Positions 12,201-24,200 of a DNA stretch of 64,000 nt are shown in pieces. Within the stretch, counting starts at the first letter, position 1. Each line of letters starts with the position of its first letter. The stretch is taken from NCBI GenBank assembly GCA_964552195.1, contig CAZKFM010000013.1:7789-71788 (forward strand), given 5' to 3'. Source of the DNA: CAZKAP01 sp964552195 (lineage in GTDB: Bacteria; Bacteroidota; Bacteroidia; Flavobacteriales; Flavobacteriaceae). A program made the translations under genes and the position numbers. The notes below the pieces were generated by a model. It was given only the letters and a program-made list of their open reading frames with translations. It was not told where the DNA came from and made no database searches.

Positions 12201-15200
12201 ACCTGTCCGTTCAGCGTTGTATTCGAACCCGTAATCGCCGTAGTTGCACCGCTCAGTGTGTACGTAATGGTTGGAGCGGGGTCGCAGTTGTCGGTCGGGT
12301 TCCAACTGTCGTCCGTATGGGTGTACGTACATACATCGGAATCGGTATCGACCAGGCGGTCGTTCAGGTCGTCCAGGGTGGGGGCCTGCGTATCATCGAC
12401 TTCCAGGTTGGTGGTGGTTACGTCCGTGCGTCCCGCAGAGTCGGTTACCCGGAGGTAAATGGTGTTGCTGCCGATATCCGAGCAGGAGTAGTCCAGGGAA
12501 GAGAAATAGGATACGCCGTCTTTGGATATTTCGTAGGTAACGATGGAGCAGTTGTCCGTCGAATTGTTGTCCACATCCGAAGGAATTATGGTGGCGGTAC
12601 CCAGGCGGTCAAGGTCCACCTGAGCCACCTGAGCGCTGGCGACCGGATCTTCATTGTCGGTAACGGTTACCTCGTAACTGCAGGTGGATGCATTGTCCTC
12701 ACTGTCGGTGGCCGTCCAGGTCACGGTGGTGGTCCCGGTGTTGAAGGCGACCCCATTCAGGGTGGAGCCCGAGCCCGTGGTGGCCCCGCTCAGCGAGAAC
12801 TCCAGGGTTAGGGAAGCGCAATTGTCGGTGGCCGTGGCGTCCCAGTCGTCGCTGGTCTTGGTATAGGTGCACAGTCCCGGATCCGTATTTTCCGATTGAT
12901 TGGAAGAACACAGGTTGAATACGGGGGCCACAGTATCCTCCACGGTAACGGTGGCATCGCAGGTCGCGATGTTGCCATGGATGTCCGTCACGGTCAGGGT
13001 AACCACATTGGAACCGAGGTCGGAACAATCGAATGCGGTCTGGCTGGCGGAGAACGATTGTATGCCGCAGGCATCGCTGGATCCGTTGTTGATATCGTTG
13101 CCGGTTAGGGTGGCGTTTCCGGTCGCATCGAGCTGCAGGGTGATGTCCTGACACAGGGCGGTAGGGGCCGTAGTGTCTTCGACGGTAACCGTCGTGGTGC
13201 AGGTATCCGTATTCCCCGCGATGTCCCGTATGGTCACCGTTACATCCACCGGGCTGCCGATATCCGAACAGTTAAATGTGTTGGGGCTTACCTCGGCGGT
13301 CCATCCGCTGCAGTTGTCGGTGGAGCCCAGAGAAAGGTCGGCTATATCCGTGCCGGACAGGGTGTAGTTACCGCTAGCGTCCAGTTGAACGGTTATAGGG
13401 CTGCAGGAAGCCGTCGGGCCGATCGGGTCTTCGATGGTTACCGTGGCATCGCAGCTGCTGGTGTTTCCTGAGGTATCCGTCACGGTCAGGGTCACGGTAT
13501 TCGCTCCGAAGTCCTCACAGCCAAAGGTCGTCTGGCTGGCCGACAGGCTCTGAATTCCGCAATTATCGAAGGAACCGGAGCCGAGGTCGGCGGCCACCAG
13601 GCTGGCCGAGCCCGAGGCATCGAGCTGCAGGGTGATATCCTGGCAACTGGCCGTGGGTGCCTGATTGTCGGAGACCGTTACATCGAAGCTGCATTGGGTA
13701 CTGTTGCCGGAACCGTCTATGGCGGTCCAGGTAACGGTGGTTACCCCCGGGTTGAAGGTCGTGCCGTCCAGGCTGGTGTTCGCAGGGGCATCCGCGGCTA
13801 CGGTGGCACCACTGAGTGCATAGGTGAGGCTGGATATGCTCGTACAGGAATCCGCGGCCGTGGGATTCCAGTCGGTACCGCTGTGCACGTAGGTGCAGGC
13901 ATCGGTATCCGTGTCCACCGTTTGGTCGCCGGGGCAGGTCAGGGTCGGATTTACCGCATCCTCGACCGTAACCAGGGCCGTGCAGGTATTGGAATTTCCA
14001 TTGACGTCCGTTACGGTAAGCGTAACCGTATTGGTGGCCGGATCGGCCCCGAGGTTGGAACAGTCGAAGGAGGTATTATCCAGGGCAAGGGATTGTATGC
14101 CGCAAGCATCGTCTGAGCCGTTGTCTATATCCGCCGCCGTGATGCTGGCGAGGCCATTTTCGTCCAGTTGAACGGTGATGTCCTGACAAACCACGGTCGG
14201 AGCCGTGGTGTCCTCCACGGTGACGATGGCGGTGCAGCTATCGGAGTAACCGGCCGGATCCGTGACGGTCAGGGTCACGGTATTGGCACCCAGGTCGGCG
14301 CAGGTGAAGGTGTCGGGGCTCAGGCTGTAGGTGAGCGCACTTTCGCAGTTGTCGAAGGAACCGTTGTCCACATCGGTCCCGTCCAGAGTGATGCTGCCGG
14401 AGTCGTCCAGGGCCACCGTGATGCTCTTGCAGACCGCTACGGGCGCCACATCATCCACTACCGTTACTGTGCTGGTACAGGTCGAGCTGTTGCCGTTCAC
14501 GTCGGTGACGGCCAGGGTCACGGTATTGCTACCGACGTCGGTACAATCAAAGGAGGTCTGATCCAGGGAAAGGCTCGCTATTCCACAGGCGTCCGTAGAG
14601 CCGTTATCGATATCTTCCGGGCTAATGGTGGCATTCCCGGCGGCATCCAGAATCACGGTCAGGTCCTGGCAAAGGGCCTCGGGAGCCGTGTTGTCTTCCA
14701 CGGTTACGGTAGCCTGACAGGAGGATTCGTTTCCGTAGGTATCCGTGAGTGTCAGGGTAACCGTATTGGCCCCCACGTCTACACAACCGAAGCTGTTCGG
14801 GGTTACCTCAATGCTTGCTATCCCTCCGGGATCCGAGGATCCCAGGGAGAGGGCATCGATATCGTCGCTGTCCAGGGTGTAGCTTCCATTAGGGGCCAGT
14901 TCAACCGTTATGGGATTGCAATTGGCCGACGGGGCCTCCTGGTCCCGAACGACTACCTGATAGGTTCCGCTCTGGGTATTCCCGTGTATATCGGTAGCCT
15001 CCCAGGTGATGGTATTCGTTCCTATCGGAAGGACTGCACCCATAATGCTGGTGCTGGTATCCGTACCCACCGGGTCTTCGGTATTAATCTGGTAGGTAAT
15101 AACAGCCAGGCTGCAGTTGTCGCTTATGGCAATATCCCAGGCATCGTCGGCAGGACTCTTGGCGGTATAGGTTCCGGAACCCGGATCCGTATTCCGATTT

Positions 15201-18200
15201 TGAGTTGCAATAGGAACCAGTGCCGGAAGCTCGGAATCCACAATGGTAAAGGTCGTGGTGCAGGTAGCACTGACATTGTCACTGGCATCGTAAAGCCTCC
15301 AGAATACCTCCGTAGTACCCACGGGTATTTCCGCTCCCACCAGGGTGGTATTCAGATTAGTGCCCACCTCGGGCCCTCCGTCTATGGAATAGGTCAGGCG
15401 TGAAACACCGGCATTATCCCGGAAGTCGAAGGGGTCGAATTCGGAACCGGTCACCCTGTAGAAGCATTCACCCGTGGTTGCGTTTCGACTCACCGTCGCA
15501 TCCGGACAGCTGTTGATTACCGGTTCTTCGATGTCGGTAACCACCACTTGTATGGTGCAGGTCGCCGTATTTCCGGCCTCGTCTGAAACGGTCCAGGTGA
15601 CCTCTGTCGAGCCTATGGGGAAGGTGGCTCCGGCCAGGGTTTCCGATGCATTGTAGTCATTGGTAAGGCTGGTGTTGCAATTATCGGAATAGGAAGCGGG
15701 ATCCAACTCGGTTCCCGAAACCGTGTAATAGGCTTCACCGGTATCGGTATTTCGGTTGAACTGATTTCCGGAGTCGCCGGCGGGGCAGCTGAGGACGGGA
15801 TTGCTCGTATCGTTGACGGTAATGTCGAAACTGTAGGAGTAGCTATTGCCTGCCTCATCCAGCACCAGGTAAGTGATTTCCGTATTTCCGACAGGGAATT
15901 CGTAACCCGGTACGGCCTCGGAGGGGGATACAGTGACGATTAGATTTCCCTGAGCGGTCACATTGTCGATGAAGGCTGGCGGGGTATAGTTCACTACGGC
16001 CGTACAGCTTCCTCCCGCGTTGGCCGTGGTATTGGATGGAGCCGTGTCCAGTCGGGGCTTCTCGCTGTCGACTATATAGGCGTAGAAAACTGCGGTGCCC
16101 TTGTTGCCGCTGTCGTCCGTGGCTTCCCAGGTGATGGTATTTTCACCCAGAGGGAGCTGTAATCCGTCGAGGGTAGGCAGACCGTGTTCGTTGACGATTT
16201 TGGTCACTATGCCGCAATTGTCGAAGGCTGAAACGTCGTCGAACTCTCCTCCGGTTACGGTATAGTAATTCTGATTCAGATCGGTTCCCCGCGTCTGGTT
16301 ACCCGGAATCACCAGTATGGGGGCCTCGTTATCCAGGAGCGACAGGGTGAAGGTGCAACTGCTCTGCTGACCACCTGAATCCGTTGCGGTCCAGGTTATA
16401 TCGATCTGTCCGGTTGTGGGTCCGTTATCGCTACCCCGGGGTATGGCTACTCCGGAGAGTGAATTCGTACCGGTGACCAATTCCAGTGTTTCGGGATGGG
16501 TAAAGCTCCAGGTCAGGTCGGGAGCGCCACAGTTATCGGAAATGCTGACCGGGTCCAATTCGTTACCGACCACGGTATACGAACAGGTGCCCGAATTCAC
16601 GTTTCGGGTCTGATTTTCCACGCAGCTCAGGGTGGGCGCCGGGTCGGTCACCACGACATCGAACGAACAGGTGGATTCGTTTCCGTTCTTGTCGATGGCG
16701 GTGTAGGTTACCGTGGTGGTTCCCACATCGAACAAGGTACCGGGGGAATGGGTGGAGGTAAAGGACTGCATTCCGGCGCAGTCGTCCGTTGCGATCAGGG
16801 CTGGCCAGGAAACGATTACCTGGCAATTCACACCCGTGGCCTCCGCCGTAATGTCTGTGGCAGGACAGTTGGTGATCACCGGGGCCTCATTGTCGTAAAC
16901 CGTGACTACCTGGGTGTATACGGTGGTGTTTCCGGCCTCGTCGGTGATTTCCCAACGCACGTTGGTGTCGCCCAGTATAAAGGTCTCCGGGGCATTGCTG
17001 CTGATCAGCAGATCGGCTGGGTCGGAGCAGTTATCCGTAGCCGTAGGAGGGGTCAGGGTCACGGTCTTACTGCAGGTGCCGGTATCCACATTGTAAGTGA
17101 CATCTGGAAATGGAGTGTCTAAAACAGGCGGAGTGATGTCGGAAACGGTGAAGGTAAAGCTGCAGGTATTGGTGTATTCCGTTCCGTTTATAGTCTGGCT
17201 CGCGGTCCAGGTAATGGTGGTGGTTCCCACGGGCAAAGTGGCTCCGGCCAGGGAGGTGTTCGAGGGTGCGCCGTCCAGGTCGTGGGTCAGGCTGCGGTTC
17301 TGGCCCGAAAGAGAAGTGAATACGGCATCGTAATTCGTATTGTCGCCTGGGATTCTGAATCCGCAGGCATCGCTGTCCGCTGAAGCCGTGGCATTTGCGG
17401 GACAACTGATCAGAGGCTCGAAGGAATCCACCACTTCGATCGTAACATCGCAGGTGGCCGAATTGGGGGTACCCGGATTGCCGTCGTTAGCCGTCCAGGT
17501 GATGGTGTGGGTCCCCAGTCCGAGCAACTGCCCGTTCAAAAAGCCGTTGCCCGTCCGGTTGTTGGTGTAGCTCACGACCTCGCAGTTGTCCGAGACCGCC
17601 GGGGTGAATTCATTGCCCACCACGTAGTAGTAATCGACCAGGGGATTCGAATATTCCCGGTAGTAGGTCTCGGTCGGACAGCTGATCACCGGGGCCACAT
17701 TATCCGTTACGGTAACGGTTTGCGTATGGGTCACGGTATTGCCGCGGGTATCCCGGGCCGTCCAGTAAACCGCGGTTTCCCCCAGGGCGAAGGTGGTGGT
17801 GGAGGGCGATTGGGTGTAATCGACCTGGGCAGGGGAATCGCAATTGTCCGTCGCCGTTGGCGTACCCAGGACCACGTTGGTGGCATTGCAGCTGCCCGCA
17901 TCCACCGGTACGGTGACATCGGCGGGCCAGGAAATGACCGGGTTTTCGTCGTCGTAAACGTGGATGTCATAGGTACAGCACACATTGGTATCCCCCCCAT
18001 TGGTAGCGGTCCAGGTTACCGTGGTGGCTCCCGTATTCAGCGCAACGCCATCGAGCGTGGTGCTGCCCGTACCGGAGGTGGCCCCACTCAGGGTATAGGT
18101 CAGGGTGGTGCCGGGAGTGGTCGAAGTCACATCCGATTCGTTGCCCTGTATGGTATAGGTGCACAGTCCCGGGTCGGTGGACCTGTCCTGGAATCCACGG

Positions 18201-21200
18201 CAGGTTACCGAGGGCGGATCGCCGCTCTCTATGGTGATGGTGGTCGTACAGGTGGATTCGTTTCCTAGGGCATCGGTAAACGTCCAGTTCACCGTGTGAA
18301 CGCCCACGGATATTTGCGCTCCGGCCAGCGTGCTCGAATTGTTGAAGTCGTTGGTCACCGTAACCGGACCTGAGCAATCCCAGACGTTCCTGGGGTTGAA
18401 TTCGTGATCGTAAACCGTATAAAATGTTTCGCCTTCGTCCGCCTGACGGCATAGGGCTGCATAACAATTGTAAGTAGGCGCATCGTCGTCCACCACCGTT
18501 ATCGTCTGGGTATCGGAGGTTCGATTGCCGTGTACGTCCTCCACCCACCAGGTAATGGTGTGGGTACCGACGTAAAAGCTATTTCCCGCCTGGTTGTTCC
18601 ATACGGAACGCACCCCGCAGTTATCACTGGTCACCGGGGTTCCTAGGGTAAGGCTTTCGGACCAGCAACCCGAATTCGAGTTAACGGTGATATCTGCCGG
18701 TGCGGTTATGGTAGGATCCTCATTGTCGGATACAAACACGTACATACTGCAGTTGCTGCTGTAGTTCTGTCCGTCTACCGTCTGAGACGCCGTCCAGGTC
18801 ACCAGCGTGGTCCCTTGCGGGAATACGGCCCCGGCCAGCGTGGATAGTCCGTTGTAGTCGTTGGTAAACGTTACCCCCGCGGTGGTCGATGCGGCATCGA
18901 ATTCGCTTCCCTGTACCGTATAGCTGCACTGACCAGCGTCGGTGTCTTTGGACTGATCCCCCGCACAACTGATGTTCGGGTAGAGGTCGGTGATCACATT
19001 GACCGTGAACATGCAGGTCGAGACATTTCCTGCGGTATCAGTGGCCGTCCAGGTGATCACGTTGGCTCCTTCGTTCAGTTGGACCCCACTCAGTATGCTG
19101 CCCGACCCGGTTGTGGCTCCTGTCAGCTCATAGGTATAGGAGGTGGTGGCGCAGTTGTCGCTGGCTACCGGTTTGAATTCGTTCAATCCGATGGTGTAGT
19201 GCGACTGATTCTGGTCGTATACCCGGGTGTAGTCGCTCTGTGGGCAGTTGATCACGGGGCTTACATCGTCGACGACGGTCAGCTCCAGGGTCTTGGTGTT
19301 GGAGTTTCCGTAATTATCGGTTACGGTCCAGTTGATGGTGTGCAGACCCACACCGAACTGTTCGAAGGCCAGTGAGCGGTAGTTATTGTTATCGTTGAGT
19401 ATGCTGAAATTCTCGGTGGTACAGTTATCCGAAACGGCCTGGGGATCCAGCTCGGAACCGCTCACGGTGTACAGGCAGTTGTCGGCCGAAGTGGATCGGG
19501 TAACGGCTACGGTAGAAGCCGGATCGTTGTCCAGGGTGAACTCCGGGGCGTTAACATCCTGCACTTCGACCTGGAACTGAGAGGTTGTGACATTTCCCCC
19601 GGCATCACTTACGCTCCAAACGACCACGGTAATCCCTACTTGGAATTCAAATCCGGCCAGAGTGGTGGCTCCGTTCTGGTTGTTGGTCAGGGTGTAGGAG
19701 GGGCAGTTGTCCGAAACGGAGACCGGGTCGAATTCCGTGCCTACCGCGGTATAGCTGCAACCGCCTCCGGGAGCCTGTCGGGTCTTATCCGTTATGGGGG
19801 ATATGGTGGGGTCGACCGAATCCACCACAGTGATGTTGAAACTGCAGGTGGCGGTGTTCCCGGCCGAATCGGTCGCGCTCCAGACTACGGGGTGTACTCC
19901 GGCGTCTAGCACGGTCCCCGCCAGGGAGGTGGATACTCCACCGGATACGCCATCCAGGGTGTAGGAAATCGCGAGTTCTCCGCTGTCGTCACAGTTGTCG
20001 GTGAGCAGGGCTGGATCGAACTCGGTCCCTACTACCGTGTATTGGCAACCGTCTGAGGGAATGTTTCGGATCGCATTTCCGCTGCAATCGAAGGAAGGCG
20101 CCTGATTGTCAGTAACGGAAATCTCGAATGGAACGCTGCTCACCGTGTTTCCGTTTACATCGGACAAAGTCCATACCACCGAATAGGCGAAGGATTCATC
20201 CGTGGGCAGTTGCAGGCCAGCCAGGGTATTATTTCCTGAGAATACGACCGAATCGTCCTGGGTAATTTCGTAAGTCGGAACCTGCAGCTCGCAGTTATCC
20301 GACAGGTTCCTCAGGTCGAAGAAGGTGTCCGGGATGGTGTAATAACACTCCCCTGGATCGGCATTTCGGTTGTAGTTCTGATCGGGGGCCGTAAAGGTTG
20401 GGTCCTGGTTGTCCGTTACCCGGACATAGAGTGTACAACTCGAGCTGTTGCCGGCCTCATCGGTGGCCGTCCAGGTGATGGTATGTTCCCCTACGGGCAA
20501 TTCTTTTCCCTCCAGGGTGGTCGTCCCATCGAATGAATTGGTAGCGGCGTTAAACCCGCAACTGTCGGAGGTCAGGGCATCGAATTCCGTTCCCTGTACG
20601 GTGTACACACAAAGATCCGTGTCTGCCTCCCTCTCGAACGGGCTGGCCTCGGTACTACCGGAAGGACAGCTCAGTGCGGGAGCCGTTAGGTCACTTACGG
20701 TAACTGTAAAGGACATGGTGGCTGCGTTCCCTGAGATATCAGTGGCTCTGTAGGTTACCGTGGTCGTGCCTACGGGAAAGGCCGAACCGTTGGGTAATCC
20801 TGCAATTTGGGTCAGGCTAGAAATACCGCAATTGTCGCTTACCTCAGGAGTCGTCCAGCTGACCACCTGATCACAGCCTCCGCCAATTTCTTCCGTAATG
20901 TCGGCCTGAGGGGTTATTACGGGTAATTCTGTGTCCTCTATGGTAACCAGGAAGCTGCTGGAGCTGGTCTGGTTGACGTCGGAAACGGTCCAGGTGATCT
21001 GATTGATACCCGTCGGAAGGGTCACGCCATCCAGAGTGGGGGCGACTACCGGTTCACCTCCGTTGATGGAATAGGAGACTTCGGAAATGGTACAATTATC
21101 GTTGTAGCTGGCGTCAAATTCGGAGCCGGAAACGAGATAACCGCAGAGCCCTGAGGTATTGCTCTTGTACTGATTTCCTGTACTACTGACCACAGGCGCC

Positions 21201-24200
21201 TGAGCGTCCACCACCGTTTTGGTAAACACCAGCGGGATGGAGGTATTGCTTCCGTCGGAAACGGTCCAGCTAATGGTATTGCTGCCGGCCTGCAGGGTAA
21301 CTCCTGCGAGACTGCCCGTACCGGTTGCCGTGGTGGCACCGCTGATGGCGTAAGAAAGAGTGAGGCCCGAACAATTATCCGTAGCGATGGGATCGAATTC
21401 GGATCCCTTGATTAAATAGGTACACCCGCCATTGTCGGCATTCAGGTTCGAATCTATGGTTTGTCCGGTAGCACTCAATGTGGGGCTGATGTCATCGGCA
21501 ACGGTAACGTTAGCCTGACAGGTAGAAGTGTTTCCTGCGGCATCCCGGACGGTCATGGTCACGGTGTTCTCGCCCAGGTTTGAACAATTAAAGGTGGTCT
21601 TGCTCAGCGTAATGACTAGGTTGCCAGCCAGGGTGCAATTATCGCTGGATCCTCCGTCGACATCTGCCGGGGTGAGAGTGGCCACGCCCGATTCATTCAG
21701 GTAGATGGTCGGAGCGGCGCAAACGGCTACCGGGGCCTCGTCGTCGGCGACCACTACCCTGAAGGTACAGCTGTTGCTCACATTACCGGCCTCGTCCGTG
21801 GCCGTATAGGTTACGGTGGTGGAGCCTACGGGGAAGCTGTCTCCGGGACTGTGGGATCGGCTCCACACCAGGTCGCCCTCAGCGGTGCAGTTATCTGTTG
21901 CCGAGGGCTCCGTCCAGTTGGCCACGGCAGAACACTGTCCGGGATCGACACTCAGACTGATATCTGTCGGGCAATTCGATAGCACAGGCTTTTCGCTATC
22001 GGTTACCACCACATCGAAGGAACAGGTCAGGCTGTTGTTACCGGCTTCATCGATGGCCACATAGGTTACGGTGGTAGTGCCTATGGGGAAGGTACTGCCC
22101 GGGGTATGGGATTTCGTCCAGGTGATGGCTCCCGGAGCGGTGCAGTTGTCGTTGGCCGAGGGTTCGGTCCAGGATACGGCGGCCTCACAGGCCCCGGTAT
22201 CTGCGGGTTTATTGATATCGGAAGGGCAGCCGACCACCAATGGCAGCTGCGTATCTTCGACCGTTACCTCAAAACTGCCGAGGGTAGTATTTCCGCTGGC
22301 GTCGGTAGCCGTATAGGTGACCGTTGTCGTTCCCACCGGGAAGAATGCCCCGTTGCTCAGGCCTGAAGTCTGTGCAATTCCACTACCCGAACAATTATCG
22401 GTAGAGCTGGGCTCTGTCCAGGTTACGTTGGCTCCACACTGGTCGGCATCATTGCTGACGGTGATGTCAGACGGCAAGTCGGGTATAGTCGGGTCTTGGG
22501 TATCGCTGATGGTAATCGTAAATGAACAGCTCGAGGTGTTGCCTGAGGCATCGGTCACCTCGAAGGTGTTGGTCGTGACACCGACCGGAAATTCGGAACC
22601 CGATGCAAGCCCTTCAGTTTGTACCATAGAGCCCCCTGCACAGTTGTCTGTAAAGGTGGGAAGAGCGAAAGTTACAATGGCTCCGCAAAGGCCTGGACTG
22701 GCTTCCTGTACTATGTCTGCCGGACAGTCGGAGATCAGGGCGGCTTCGGTGTCGTTTACGGTGACGGTGAAGCTGCTGACCGTTTCATTACCGCTGTTAT
22801 CCGTGGCGGTGTAGGTGATCGTGGTTGAACCGGCAGGAAAGGTGCTTCCGCTGGAAAGCCCCGGAGTAGGAGCGGAGGTTTGTACCAGATTGGCTACGGA
22901 GCAGTTGTCATTGGCCGAGGGTTCGGTCCAGTTCACCACTGCAGTGCAGGATCCCGGGTCGTTGGGTACCGTCAGATCTCCGGGCATATTCGACAGTTGA
23001 GGGTCCTGCTGGTCGCTTACGGTCACAGTAAAACTGCAGGTATTCGTATTGGAACTCCCGTCCTGAACCGTTACCTCCACATTGGTGATTCCGGTTTCGA
23101 AGGTCACCCCATTGAGGCTGCTTGCTACGGTGGAGACAGTAGCTCCACTCAGGGTATAGGTGATGGCATTGACCCCGCAGTTATCCGAGGAAGTAACATC
23201 CCAGGAAGTGCCGGTATGGGTATAGGTGCAGAGTCCTGAGTCGCTGTTGACCTGCTGGTCGGGAACGCAACTCACAACGGGTACCACCTGATCTTCAACC
23301 GTTACCTCAAATGAGCAGGTCTGAGTGAGTCCTGCGGTATCGGTGGCGGTCCAGGTGACCGTCGTTGTTCCCAAGCCGAAGCTTACTCCGTTTAGGTTCG
23401 TACCAGTCCCCGAGGTGGCCCCGCTGAGGCTGTATTGAGTGCTGGTCAGTTGGCAGTTATCGCTGGCCGTGGGGTTCCAGGCCGTGCCGCTGTGCACATA
23501 GGTACAGCCCGTATTGGTGCCGACGGTTACATCCGAAGTACAAGTTAACTGTGGCGGCTGGTTATCCAGCAGGGTTACGTTGAATGAATAGGTACTTTGA
23601 TTACCCGCCTCGTCCGTCGCGGTGATCTGCACCAGTTGAACGGTACTGTGGTCGCTGATCAGAGAACCTACTACCGGATCCTGGGTCAGGCTTATGTTAC
23701 CTACAGAGGAACAGTTGTCCGATACGGTAACGGTAGTGCGATAGTCGGGCAGTGTAGTCTGGCAGCTGTCTGCATCCGGATTCAGGGTCTGGTTTCCTTC
23801 TCCGCTGATCACCGGGGGGGTGTCCTCCAGGGGTACACTCAGTGCTATGCTGGATGAACAACCCTGAGTGCTGATGGCCCGAACGGTATAGTTGGTGTCT
23901 TCGGTGATGGACCGGCTTAGGGGTAGGTCGCCTAGTTTGACGGTATTGGCGGCGTTCCAGAGCTCATAGGTGTCTCCGTTAACGGCTGTTGCCTCTATGG
24001 TGAACGGGGTATTGTAACATACCGGATCGCCAGAGTTTACCGTGCTGCTAATGGCCGTAGGCAAGGGATTTACGGTGATGGTTGTCGTACTCGCACTCAC
24101 TGGTAGTGAGGTGCCAAACTGATCCTGTACACTGACCAGAGAATAGGTGGTGGTCGCCGCGGGTGCGACCGATATGGGGTCACCTCCGAAAGTGGGGCTC

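Noticed and set aside
14168..15403. A 411-codon open frame on the plus strand
   Set aside because: It lies opposite the giant gene and has the repeated Gly/Val/Arg composition expected of an antisense reading of HYR modules. The minus-strand frame encodes clear domains, so this is a shadow.
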